From Novosphingobium indicum (lineage in GTDB: Bacteria > Pseudomonadota > Alphaproteobacteria > Sphingomonadales > Sphingomonadaceae), in assembly GCF_014645195.1 (NCBI RefSeq), contig NZ_BMLK01000013.1:97044-161043 (forward strand): DNA of 64,000 nt. Reading direction: 5' to 3'. A program made the position numbers and the translations under genes. Positions 42,234-50,557 of the stretch are shown piece by piece; the stretch's first letter is position 1, and every line of letters begins with the position of its first letter. Below the pieces are notes generated by a model, which worked only from the letters and a program-made list of their open reading frames with translations, did no database searches and was not told where the DNA came from.

Positions 42234-43286
42234 CTAGAGACCTGCCAGAACGCCCAGCGTGTCGTTATCGAGCATCGCGCTGGAAAAGCGCGCGGTATAG
42301 GCGGTGTTGATCGCCTCCGGTTGAAAGTCGGACGCGTTCACCAGGAAGATCGCATAGCCGAAGGCCAGGAAGGCGGCGTACTGGCGCATCAGGTCTTCGA
42401 GCGGCGGCAGCGTGTGCCCCTCGCCCGCCAGGGCGGTGCGATAGTGCGCAACGAGATCGCGTTCATGGGTGCGCCGGTCGGCCATGTCGAGCGCGCCGGT
42501 CACGTGATAGGCGACTTCGGCCATGACCGGGCCCAGATGCGGCTGGCTGTCGAAGAAGCCCGGCTCGCCGTCGGTATCGATGTAGAGGTTGCCAAGGTGG
42601 GTATCGCCGTGCAGCAGCGCGCGCGGCACCGCCTTGCCGAAGCGCGAGAGCTTGCCGAGCGTATCGAGAAACCAGTCGAGCCCGTGAAAGCGCGTGGAGG
42701 CCGCAGCGCCACGCGCGCTGTTCACGAAGCCCTCCCAGACCGGCGGGGTCAGGATCGTTTCACCGTAACGGTAGAAGCCGTCGATCAGGTCTCCCGCCCA
42801 GGCGAAGCGGCCGTCCGGCGCCATGTCCTCCGGGCGCCCCAGCGTCATCGCATGGTGCTTTGCCAGCATCTCCAGGCGGCGTGCCACTTCCTCGGGCGGG
42901 CGCGGCTGCTGGGGATGCAGGAAGGTGACGCCGCGCGCGACGAGGTCCTCCATGATCACGATGCCCTGCTTCGCGTCCGCATCGAACCCGGCAAACCACG
43001 TGCGCGGCTGGCGCAGCGGAGAATGCGGGGCGACATCGGCGTAAGCGTGGACTTCATTGGCGTGCATGTAGTCCATCATCCGGCTGTGCGGTTCGAACCC
43101 GCCCTTGAGGATCACGGTCTCCGGGGTATCCGGATCGTCGGTTTCCAGCGCGATGCGGATCTTGGTGCAGGTGCCGTTGTTGACGTCGACGACTTTCGCT
43201 GCGGAGACCGGGCTACCCAGCGCCGCTGAAAGCCACGCCGGAGTGATATCGCCGATCTCCACCGGCAGCGGTCGTACATTGGTCAT
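42234..43286 (-). CDS. Aminoglycoside phosphotransferase-fold (APH/EcKinase-like) protein
   Basis: A 350-residue kinase-fold protein. It has the Lys in ETVILKGGFEP (about 57-67), the catalytic Brenner motif LLHGDTHLGNLYID (about 222-235) and the metal-binding DSQPHLGPVMAEVAYH (Asp near 241; DSQ replaces the more common DFQ/DFE). Such proteins recur in sphingomonad and mycobacterial clusters with acyl-CoA genes; their substrates are mostly unknown. It is divergent from the enoyl-CoA hydratase gene. Confidence 0.82.
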   Translation of the reverse strand: MTNVRPLPVEIGDITPAWLSAALGSPVSAAKVVDVNNGTCTKIRIALETDDPDTPETVILKGGFEPHSRMMDYMHANEVHAYADVAPHSPLRQPRTWFAGFDADAKQGIVIMEDLVARGVTFLHPQQPRPPEEVARRLEMLAKHHAMTLGRPEDMAPDGRFAWAGDLIDGFYRYGETILTPPVWEGFVNSARGAAASTRFHGLDWFLDTLGKLSRFGKAVPRALLHGDTHLGNLYIDTDGEPGFFDSQPHLGPVMAEVAYHVTGALDMADRRTHERDLVAHYRTALAGEGHTLPPLEDLMRQYAAFLAFGYAIFLVNASDFQPEAINTAYTARFSSAMLDNDTLGVLAGL

Positions 43287-43342
43287 GGCCTGCCTCTTCC
43301 CAGCCCGTTAGCGTCCTGCCGCAAAGCATGCGGGAGACGACC

Positions 43343-44128
43343 ATGAGCGAATACGACATCGGAACGCAATCGCTGAAACTGGAACGCGAAGGGCCGGTCC
43401 TGTGGTGCCGCATCGATCGCCCGCACGCGCGCAATGCGCTGACCCCGGCGATGTACTTCGGGCTCAAACGCGCGGTGCGGCTGGTCAATTCGTTCGAGGA
43501 ACCCTGTGCGCTGATCATCACCGGCACGGGAGACAGCTTTTCGGCGGGCGGCGATCTCGGTGGCCGGTACGAGGACGGGGACGAGCGTGTTCCGGAAGGT
43601 CTCACATACGACAGCCTGCCGTTCCTCGCCATTCGCGAGTCGATGCAGCCGGTGATCGCGGCGGTAAACGGTATCTGCCAGGGCGGCGGTCTGCTCATCG
43701 CGATGATGGCCGATATCGCCGTCGTTTCGCAGCGCGCCACCTTTCGTGTGCCCGAGCTGCTGCGCGGGATCATCGATGCCAGCTATGCCGCGATGCTGCC
43801 CGCGCACATCGGCATGGCCCGCGCCCGGGACGTGATCCTCTCCGCGCGCCCGATCGAGGCGGCCGAAGCCCATGATATGGGCCTGTTCTCGCGCCTCGTC
43901 GCGCACGAGGAACTGGAAGCGGCGGCTCTGCGCGCTGCCACCGAAATCCTGCGCACCGCGCCCGAAGCCCGCGCCCACACCAAGCGCATGTTGAACCAGC
44001 AATACCCGCCGATCGATTACGAGACGATGTTCGCCAATCTCGCCTTCGGCCGCGAACCGCGCGAAGGCATGCGGGCCTTCATGGAAAAGCGCGACCCGGA
44101 CTGGATCCCGGACGACCTGCCCGCCTGA
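43343..44128 (+). CDS. Enoyl-CoA hydratase/isomerase family protein
   Basis: A 261-residue crotonase-fold protein. The oxyanion segments are GTGDSFSAGGDLGGRYEDG (about 60-78) and GICQGGGLLIAMMADIAVVS (about 108-127). At the usual catalytic positions it has VPELLRGIIDASYAAML, where the first Glu is kept and the second acid is an Asp. The ATG at 43343, six bases after GGGAG, is preferred to the ATG at 43328. It is convergent with an SDR. Likely part of beta-oxidation-like degradation in this cluster. Confidence 0.88.
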   Translation: MSEYDIGTQSLKLEREGPVLWCRIDRPHARNALTPAMYFGLKRAVRLVNSFEEPCALIITGTGDSFSAGGDLGGRYEDGDERVPEGLTYDSLPFLAIRESMQPVIAAVNGICQGGGLLIAMMADIAVVSQRATFRVPELLRGIIDASYAAMLPAHIGMARARDVILSARPIEAAEAHDMGLFSRLVAHEELEAAALRAATEILRTAPEARAHTKRMLNQQYPPIDYETMFANLAFGREPREGMRAFMEKRDPDWIPDDLPA

Positions 44129-44144
44129 CTGGCAAGGGTCCCGC

Positions 44145-44912
44145 TCAGAGCATCGTTGCGCCGCCCTCGACGCCAAGCGTCTGCCCGGTGACGAATGCAG
44201 ATTCGTCGCTGGCGAGGAAGATGGCACTGGGAGCGATGTCCTCCGGCGTGCCGAAGCGTCCCATGGCGACCTTGGAGAGTTCGAGGTCGTAGGTCTGGCT
44301 TTCCTCCAGATACCAGATCGCCTTGGGGGAAAGCGCCGATGGCAGGATCGTGTTGACCCGGATGTTCTGCGGTCCCCATTCGCGCGCGGCGGTCTTGGTC
44401 AGCGCCCGGATCGCTTCCTTGCTGGCGGCATAGGCGAGGAACCCCGGCTCGCAGCGGACGCCGTAACTGGACCCCATGTTGATGATCGACCCGCCGCCCT
44501 GCGCGACCATGTGCGGGTGGCATGCCTGCATGAGCTGCAGCGATCCGTAGAAGGCGGACTGGAAGTCCACCTTGCAGTGCTCCTCCATCTTCGGATCGTC
44601 GATCGGCAGATAGTCGGTGAACGTATGCGCGTTGTTCACCAGCACGTCCACGCGCCCCCATTCCGACAGGGCGCGAGCCACCGTTTTCTCGCTGTCGGCC
44701 TTGTCCCCTGCGGTCGCCTGCAGGGCGAGAGCCGTACCCCCGGCGGACGCGATCTTCGCTGCCACATCCTCCAGCTTGCCGAGCGTGCGCCCGGTCAGGA
44801 TGACCTTGGCGCCCTCCTGTGCGTAGCCGGCTGCAATGGCTTCGCCGATGCCCTGACCTGCACCCGTGACGATAGCGACTTTGCCGGCAAGCCGGCCGCT
44901 GCATTCCTCCAC
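44145..44912 (-). CDS. Short-chain dehydrogenase/reductase (SDR)
   Basis: A 255-residue classical SDR. The cofactor motif is TGAGQGIG (residues 17-24), with VNNAHTF (about 91), SSYG for the catalytic Ser region, and YAASKEAIRALTK with Tyr/Lys (about 162-166). The C terminus ends VTGQTLGVEGGATML. It is divergent from the TetR gene and so probably under its control. Confidence 0.9.
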   Translation of the reverse strand: MEECSGRLAGKVAIVTGAGQGIGEAIAAGYAQEGAKVILTGRTLGKLEDVAAKIASAGGTALALQATAGDKADSEKTVARALSEWGRVDVLVNNAHTFTDYLPIDDPKMEEHCKVDFQSAFYGSLQLMQACHPHMVAQGGGSIINMGSSYGVRCEPGFLAYAASKEAIRALTKTAAREWGPQNIRVNTILPSALSPKAIWYLEESQTYDLELSKVAMGRFGTPEDIAPSAIFLASDESAFVTGQTLGVEGGATML

Positions 44913-45066
44913 CCCATCTCTCCCGTCCTATTTGTTCGTCATAGTGTTAGCGCGGTCGGAATGGCTGTCAATCGCGCGCCGAACTGCCGTGAGGCGCCGC
45001 GCTTTACGCCGGGGTGCTGCGCCATTAGGCAAGGCGAGCGAGAGGCGGACAGGGACAGTCGGGGAC

Positions 45067-45666
45067 ATGGTCAGCAGTACGGGCCGCGAGGAAGCCGGTC
45101 GCAGGATGGGGCCGGAAGGGTCGGAAAACTGGCACGCCATGCTGGACGGCGCCGAAGCGATCCTGCGCGAAGAGGGGCACGCGCAGCTCACGTCGCGCAG
45201 CATAGCTGACCGCATCGGCGTGAAGCAGCGCCTCGTCTATTACTACTTCCGGACCATGGACGATCTCGTTATCGCCCTGTTTCACCGGATGGCGGAACGC
45301 GAAATGGCCAGACTCAAGGCCGCGGCATCCGGCGAGCGTCCCTTGCGCGCGATCTGGGACATCAGCCTGCATTCGACGGACGCGCGGCTGATCTCCGAAT
45401 TCATGGCGCTGGCCAACCGCATTGAGGGACTCCGGCGCGAGGTGCTTCACTTCATAGAGGAGTCGCGCGCGCTCGAGATCGAGGTGCTCGAAGCCGCCTT
45501 GGCGCGAGCCCCGCGCAGCGTCGAAATGGATGCATCCGCCCTGGCGGTCACCATCACCAGTCTCGCGCTGCTGCTGTCGAGGGAACGGCAACTGGGCGTT
45601 GCGACCGGTCACGATGCTGTTTCGGCGTCGCTTTCCACTTTGCTGGATGAACTGGAACCGGGCTGA
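45067..45666 (+). CDS. TetR-family transcriptional regulator
   Basis: A 199-residue repressor. The N-terminal HTH (about 20-68) is AEAILREEGHAQLTSRSIADRIGVKQRLVYYYFRTMDDLVIAL. The C-terminal ligand domain has no assigned ligand. The ATG 45067 sits just before the start of similarity; longer readings run into the opposite SDR promoter. It is divergent from the SDR at 44912 with a 154-bp gap, where the operator should lie (an imperfect CCTATTTG-TTCGT-CATAG element starts at 44929). Confidence 0.88.
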   Translation: MVSSTGREEAGRRMGPEGSENWHAMLDGAEAILREEGHAQLTSRSIADRIGVKQRLVYYYFRTMDDLVIALFHRMAEREMARLKAAASGERPLRAIWDISLHSTDARLISEFMALANRIEGLRREVLHFIEESRALEIEVLEAALARAPRSVEMDASALAVTITSLALLLSRERQLGVATGHDAVSASLSTLLDELEPG

Positions 45667-45891
45667 TCGGCGGGCCCGCATGGAGGTGAAAGCGCTTCGG
45701 TCCATGCGGTGACCATTCGTCTGCTGCCTGCTTCAGCTTGTCGCATCGGGGCTATCAACTGAAACGATACTTTCTTTTGGCACATTTATGGATGTGGATG
45801 CGAGGCAATGCTTCGACCGTCTTGCCGCTGTGGCATCGACGGCACTTGGACAGAGCAGAGGACCCGGGAAACCGGGGGATGTGCGGCAATC

Positions 45892-46143
45892 ATGACGACA
45901 ATAGTTTATGGCGAATGCATCGGTCTGCGCGACTCAACAAGCGTGAGAATTTCGAGTCTGGCCTGTCAGGGCTGCGAACTCGAAACCGATCACGGCGCAG
46001 CGCTGAACGAAGGCGAGGTGTCGCTATGGATAGGCGCCATCGGTCCGTTTTCTGCCACCGCGACGTGCAGGGACGCCAACCACCTCTCGCTCCGCTTCCA
46101 GGCCCCGCTCGACCCGGCGATCCTGCGCCACTTTCATAGCTGA
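45892..46143 (+). CDS. Small PilZ-like protein
   Basis: An 83-residue single-domain protein. It resembles the beta-barrel of PilZ domains: VRISSLACQGCELETDHG is like the DxSxxG region, followed by NEGEVSLWIGAIGPFSATAT and NHLSLRFQAPLDPAIL. The RxxxR c-di-GMP motif is not clear (RDSTSVR at most), so c-di-GMP binding is doubtful. Small proteins of this kind are frequent in sphingomonads. The ATG at 45892 is chosen; an upstream ATG at 45808 would add a Cys/Arg-rich leader. Confidence 0.6.
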   Translation: MTTIVYGECIGLRDSTSVRISSLACQGCELETDHGAALNEGEVSLWIGAIGPFSATATCRDANHLSLRFQAPLDPAILRHFHS

Positions 46144-46276
46144 GAGTCCTTGCCGGCAGGCCCATGCCGGTATGTCACTGTCAACTGCCGGCCTCTTGCC
46201 TTGTCTGCAGTTGAGCACGGCCATGATATCTTGACGCGCGCGTGAATTGCCCTAAATGCGCGGGTTCCGGTATGCC

Positions 46277-46352
46277 GGGCGGTTAGCTCAGTTGGTAGAG
46301 CATCTCGTTTACACCGAGAGGGTCGGCGGTTCGAGCCCGTCACCGCCCACCA
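46277..46352 (+). tRNA. tRNA-Val (anticodon UAC)
   Basis: Full cloverleaf. Acceptor GGGCGGT pairs with ACCGCCC (46342-46348). The D arm is GCTCAGTTGGTAGAGC, the anticodon stem is TCTCG/CGAGA around loop TTTACAC (anticodon TAC), and the T arm is GGCGGTTCGAGCCCGTC. The discriminator is A and CCA is encoded. A hairpin terminator follows at 46391. The 3' end is a probable integration site for the integrase gene that starts 167 bp downstream. Confidence 0.95.
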
Positions 46353-46390
46353 CGGATCATGCCTCATCACATCCCACTGAGCGTTGTAAC

Positions 46391-46413
46391 CCGCAGAAAT
46401 CTGCGGTATTTTT
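46391..46413 (+). terminator. Terminator downstream of tRNA-Val
   Basis: CCGCAGA-AA-TCTGCGG (7-bp arms) followed by TATTTTT. It could serve the tRNA-Val transcript, although it lies 39 bp past the CCA and may belong to the inserted element. Confidence 0.75.
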
Positions 46414-46518
46414 GGGGTCTTCCTGCTCAGCGCGTCCGACCAGATCTCATGGTTGCCCACCTGTTGGGGGCCTATTTGGGGGCCTCGCCGAGTCCAATTC
46501 GGAAAAAGGCCCCCAATC

Positions 46519-47856
46519 ATGTCTCTCACCGACTTCACGATCAAGAATTCAAAGCCGAAAGCCAAGGCATACAAGCTGGGCGACGGAGGCGGGCTTTATC
46601 TTCAGGTCAATCCGTCCGGGACCAAGCTGTGGCGCATGAAGTACCGATGGGAAGGGCGCGAAAAGAAGCTCGCCATCGGCCCTTATCCACTTGTCTCACT
46701 TGCCGACGCAAGAACCAAGCGCGACCAGGCACGCCTCCAACTTGTCGATGGCAAGGACCCTTCACGCGAAAAGATGCTGGCCAACTATCAGGCCATCGCC
46801 AGTGGCGATGATCCTTTCGGGAAGGTCGCGCAGGAATTCATCGACAAGCGGCGTCGCGAAGGCATGTCGGAATCTACCGCCACAAAGAGCGAGTACTACA
46901 TCACACGGCTTGGCTCTGCGATTTCGCGCCTCCCTATCGGCGCGATCACCACGATCGAAATTCTCGTTGCGCTGCGCAGGATTGAAGCCAAGGGCAACTA
47001 CGAGACCGCGCGGCGTGTACTGCAGCTGACGGGGAGGGTTTTCCGCTATGGTGTTGCGACCGCCCGGATCGTGTCGGATCCTACGCGCGACCTACGCGGT
47101 GCGCTCATCGCGCCCCGGCCAAAGCACTATGGGGCGATTGTCGAAGTGGACCGCGTTGGTCAGTTGCTCCGAGCGATCGACGGTTACGATGGTCAGCAAC
47201 TGACCAAGCTTGCCATGCAGCTCTTGCCTCACGTTTTCGTTCGCCCCGGCGAATTACGGCACGCCGAATGGCATGAGATCGACTTCGACGTCGCCATCTG
47301 GACAATCCCGACCGAGAAGATGAAGATGCGCCGTGCGCACCATGTGCCCTTGTCGCGCCAGTCGATCGAACTCCTGTGCCAAGTGGAGGAGATTTCCGGG
47401 CCTTCTGGCTATGTCTTTCCTTCGATCCGCTCGACTAGACGGCCGATGAGTGAGAACACCGTGAATGCTGGCCTGAGGCGTCTTGGCTTCTCCGGCGATG
47501 AAATGACCGCCCATGGCTTTCGTGCGATGGCCAGTACTCTGCTCAATGAATCAGGGCAGTGGTCTGCGGATGCCATCGAGCGGGCTCTCGCCCACGGCGA
47601 TGCGAACAAAGTACGCGCAGCCTATCATCGTGGTACACATTGGAACGAACGGGTCGAGATGGCGCAGTGGTGGTCCGACTTTCTCGATGCATTGCGAAAT
47701 GGCTCGCAGAAGTTGCCCAGCAATCGGCTCCGTAAAACCTCCAGTCCTGTGCGAGGCAGATCGAGTGAATCGATCCGAAGCGAGGTTCGCCATTCGCGCG
47801 ATACGAGAACATGTCAGCCAGAACTCTGGCCGCCGGTTGGCCAACGTGAAGCTTAG
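46519..47856 (+). CDS. P4-type tyrosine site-specific recombinase (integrase)
   Basis: A 445-residue phage/ICE integrase. The N-terminal DUF4102 arm-binding domain (about 1-85; KAYKLGDGGGLYLQVNPSGTKLWRMKY) is typical of P4-like integrases. A core-binding SAM-like domain (about 100-190) follows, then the catalytic domain with Arg in VRPGELRHAEW, His-x-x-Arg in HGFRAMASTLLNE, His in LAHGDANKVRAAYHRG and the nucleophile Tyr of the same motif. All catalytic residues are present, so it may be active. Its position just after the tRNA-Val 3' end in the same orientation is the classic layout of a tRNA-integrated island. Confidence 0.93.
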   Translation: MSLTDFTIKNSKPKAKAYKLGDGGGLYLQVNPSGTKLWRMKYRWEGREKKLAIGPYPLVSLADARTKRDQARLQLVDGKDPSREKMLANYQAIASGDDPFGKVAQEFIDKRRREGMSESTATKSEYYITRLGSAISRLPIGAITTIEILVALRRIEAKGNYETARRVLQLTGRVFRYGVATARIVSDPTRDLRGALIAPRPKHYGAIVEVDRVGQLLRAIDGYDGQQLTKLAMQLLPHVFVRPGELRHAEWHEIDFDVAIWTIPTEKMKMRRAHHVPLSRQSIELLCQVEEISGPSGYVFPSIRSTRRPMSENTVNAGLRRLGFSGDEMTAHGFRAMASTLLNESGQWSADAIERALAHGDANKVRAAYHRGTHWNERVEMAQWWSDFLDALRNGSQKLPSNRLRKTSSPVRGRSSESIRSEVRHSRDTRTCQPELWPPVGQREA

Positions 47857-48530
47857 CGAAGGATCTTCGTCTGGCTTGTCGGCTGGGCTGTAGGCCCAAG
47901 CTCACGCCATCAATAACTTTGCATCCGCAATTCGTGGCAGGAAGTACCTGGAAAAGCGGGCCGGTCTTGAAAAAAACCGGCCCGCTCGAGACACCGCCAA
48001 TTGGCGGGCAGCCCCAGGCGGGGAGAGGGGGCGTTTTCCTGTGGGCTACAACTGCGGAATACCATCAAGACCCGACCCCCGCGATAAGGCCTACGGCCTA
48101 GAAGCCTTATCCCGATGTATAGGCGCGATCCTGCTTTTGTCGGCCACACTCGTTTTCTGTTGGAGCTACCTGAAAACGAATTGCCAGCAGTCTGATGTTA
48201 TTGGGTAACGATTTCCCAATCGCACCCTAAATATTCTAAAGTATCAATGGGTTGTGCGCATTGCAAGCAGCCGGATTTTGAATGTACCGCCAGTGCAATT
48301 AATTCAAATGGCGTGTCCGTTTCGCTGCATTTTCAATCGAACAACATGCGGGTGTTGGTCAACTCTTCTGGCATAATCATACGTGAAGCCTAGATCCTAT
48401 CCGCCCATCGCGTTTGCCGGTCTATACGATCGCATATCCCGAGCGATGCTTCGAACCAGTCGATTGGCCAGATGCTCCCACTTAGCGTGACTATTGCCGT
48501 GGCATTGACGGCAATCGAAAGGAACTAAGT
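47857..48530. other. Stem-loop-rich intergenic region next to the integrase
   Basis: No confident gene. Readable structures are an 11-bp hairpin at 47955-47986 (annotated separately), the perfect palindrome CCGCCAATTGGCGG (47994-48007), GATAAGGC...GCCTTATC (48083-48111) and TCGTTTTC...GAAAACGA (48150-48179). The part from 48180 to 48400 is AT-rich. It includes a 48-codon frame (48247-48393) with CAHCKQPDFEC, which may be chance. This could hold the integrase accessory/recombination region or remnants of lost genes. Confidence 0.5.
47955..47986 (-). terminator. Strong hairpin, terminator-like on the minus strand
   Basis: AGCGGGCCGGT - 10-nt loop - ACCGGCCCGCT. On the minus strand the stem is followed by TTTTCC. 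There is no minus-strand gene nearby that clearly needs it. Confidence 0.45.
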
Positions 48531-49445
48531 ATGACGCTCGAAACCATTGCCAGACCGGGCTCCATTGAAGTCGATGATCTCGTCCCCTCGCGATATGCCC
48601 TCCGTGTCGGCGATCTCGAAGTGTTGGTCATCAGCGACGGAGTCTTGCCTTTGCCGACCGAAACGATGGCGACCAACGTTGATCCGGCGGTTCGCGCCGC
48701 GTGGTTCAAGGACATGTTCGTGGGCCCCGACATGTTTGACTGGGCACTGAATGTCCTTGTCGTGCGCAGCGGTAACCAGACCATCCTTGTCGACGCAGGC
48801 CTGGGAGGACAATTTCCAGGCTTCCCAAGGGCCGGACAGTTTCCCAGCCGGCTGGAGGCAGCTGGCATCGATCTTGGGTCAGTCACGGACGTGGTGATTA
48901 CCCATATGCACATGGACCATGTCGGCGGACTACTGGTCGATGACGTGAAAAGCCGGTTGCGGTCCGACATACGGATCCATGTTTCGGCTACTGAAGTCGC
49001 GTTCTGGGATGCGCCGGATTTTTCCTTCACTGCGATGCCAACGCCGGTACCGGATGTGCTTCGGTCCACTGCCGCTGAGTTCATCAAGGAATATCGCGGC
49101 AATCTGCTGATGTTCGACGAAGAGTGCGAAGTGGCGCCTGGAGTTGTCGCTCGGCTCACGGGCGGCCACACGCCCGGCCATTGCGTCGTCCACCTCAATT
49201 CCGGCGGCGAGCGGCTGACGTTTGCTGGAGACGCGCTGTTTCCGGTCGGCTTCGATCACCCTGACTGGCACAACGGGTTCGAACATGACCCTGAAGAGTC
49301 GGTACGCGTTCGGGTCCGGCTGTTGCGGGAGGCGGCGGAGAACGGTGAACTGCTGGTGGCGACGCACTTACCGTTTCCGTCTGTCGGCCATGTTTCTGTA
49401 GACGGCGATGCCTTCCGTTGGGTCGCGTCCTTCTGGGATTATTAA
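48531..49445 (+). CDS. Metallo-beta-lactamase-fold hydrolase
   Basis: A 304-residue protein with the binuclear metal motif THMHMDHVGG (HxHxDH, about 123-132), His in LTGGHTPGHCVVH (about 203-215), Asp in FAGDALFPVG and His in ATHLPFPSVGH near 280. There is no signal peptide. Relatives include N-acyl-homoserine lactonases, aryl-lactonases and pesticide hydrolases of the AttM/MPH branch; the substrate is not assigned. First cargo gene after the integrase. Confidence 0.88.
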   Translation: MTLETIARPGSIEVDDLVPSRYALRVGDLEVLVISDGVLPLPTETMATNVDPAVRAAWFKDMFVGPDMFDWALNVLVVRSGNQTILVDAGLGGQFPGFPRAGQFPSRLEAAGIDLGSVTDVVITHMHMDHVGGLLVDDVKSRLRSDIRIHVSATEVAFWDAPDFSFTAMPTPVPDVLRSTAAEFIKEYRGNLLMFDEECEVAPGVVARLTGGHTPGHCVVHLNSGGERLTFAGDALFPVGFDHPDWHNGFEHDPEESVRVRVRLLREAAENGELLVATHLPFPSVGHVSVDGDAFRWVASFWDY

Positions 49446-49565
49446 AGCCAGGCCAGTAAGGCTCGAAAAGGGGCGCGTACGCGCAATCTTGCACCGGTAC
49501 GCGCCCTGATCCCTACCACATGGAATTTCGACCTTAGGCGATGGCCGATATGGCACTTTGACCGG

Positions 49566-50459
49566 TCAGACCGAATGCTGTTTCAGCACTTCGGCAAGAA
49601 AGTCTGTGAAAAGGCGCACCCGCAGCGGCGCAAGGCGCCCGAAGGCATGTAGCGCATGGATCGGAACAGTAGTCAGAGAGTCCTGGGGGAGCACTTCGAC
49701 CAGACGTCCGGCCGCCAGATCATCTGCCACTGCCAGCCTGAGCAATTGCGTTACACCCATCCCCGAAAGGGCGGCGATTCTCATCGCCTGTCCGGAGTCG
49801 GTGTCCATCACGCCATCGGTTGCGAGATCAGACCCATCGGCAAAGCGGATTGGATAGGTGTTTGCGCCAAGGCGATATCGAATATGATCAGCCTGCGAAA
49901 GTTCACGGCGCGTCTTGGGGGAGCCTCCTCGCTCCAGCCAATCTGGCGAGGCGACCAGTACGAGGGGTAGTGTCGCGATGCGCCTGATCTTCCAGTCAAC
50001 CGCATCGACCGCGCCCGCGCGTACTGCCGCGTCGAATCCCTCGCGGACGAGATCTACGTGACGATCGGTGACGCTGATATCGAGCCTGATGTCTGGATGG
50101 CGTTTGAAGAAGCCGCTCGTCAGGTGCTCGACAAGTGCGGGGCAGAGTACGCCGGGAAGGCTGACGCGTAGCGAGCCGCTGGCTTTTCCGGTGTCGCTGA
50201 GAACGTCGCCAGCTTCGTCAAGAGAACGCAAAAGGGGGGCGACGCGCTCGTAGTAGGCGGTTCCGTCGACGGTCATCGTCAGTGATCTTGTCGAGCGTAG
50301 GAAGAGCTTCACGCCAAGGCGCATTTCCAGTCGCTCCACACTTTTCGAAACAGCGGAGGGCGTCGTGCCTGCGAGGCGTGCGGCCGCACTGAACGAGCCC
50401 GTTTCCGCAGTTCGCACAAAGGCATGAAGTCCGGTGGTCGGTTCGAGTCCTGAAATCAT
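49566..50459 (-). CDS. LysR-family transcriptional regulator
   Basis: A 297-residue regulator with the HTH at about 10-65 (GLHAFVRTAETGSFSAAARLAGTTPSAVSKSVERLE) and a LysR_substrate effector domain with VREGFDAAVRAGAVDAVDW. This is the PBP2_CrgA-like branch that often controls a divergent SDR. The target is likely the SDR at 50558, 98 bp away head-to-head. Confidence 0.9.
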   Translation of the reverse strand: MISGLEPTTGLHAFVRTAETGSFSAAARLAGTTPSAVSKSVERLEMRLGVKLFLRSTRSLTMTVDGTAYYERVAPLLRSLDEAGDVLSDTGKASGSLRVSLPGVLCPALVEHLTSGFFKRHPDIRLDISVTDRHVDLVREGFDAAVRAGAVDAVDWKIRRIATLPLVLVASPDWLERGGSPKTRRELSQADHIRYRLGANTYPIRFADGSDLATDGVMDTDSGQAMRIAALSGMGVTQLLRLAVADDLAAGRLVEVLPQDSLTTVPIHALHAFGRLAPLRVRLFTDFLAEVLKQHSV

Positions 50460-50485
50460 TCGATAGCTTATGGCAAAAATGATGT

Positions 50486-50519
50486 GCCTGAGGCCAGGCT
50501 AATTTTCTTGATAGGAAAA
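50486..50519. promoter_or_regulatory. Inverted repeats in the LysR/SDR divergent promoter
   Basis: GCCTG-AGGC-CAGGC (50486-50499) and TTTTC-N7-GAAAA (50503-50519). The second is of the size and symmetry of LysR T-N11-A sites. Both lie between the divergent starts. Candidate operator, unproven. Confidence 0.4.
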
Positions 50520-50557
50520 GTTCAATGCATGTCTGACTTCAACTTCAGAGGCAGAAC

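Noticed and set aside
48247..48393. A 48-codon frame with a CxxC motif in the integrase-proximal spacer
   Set aside because: No ribosome-binding site, AT-rich context and no family similarity; kept only as a note in the intergenic entry.
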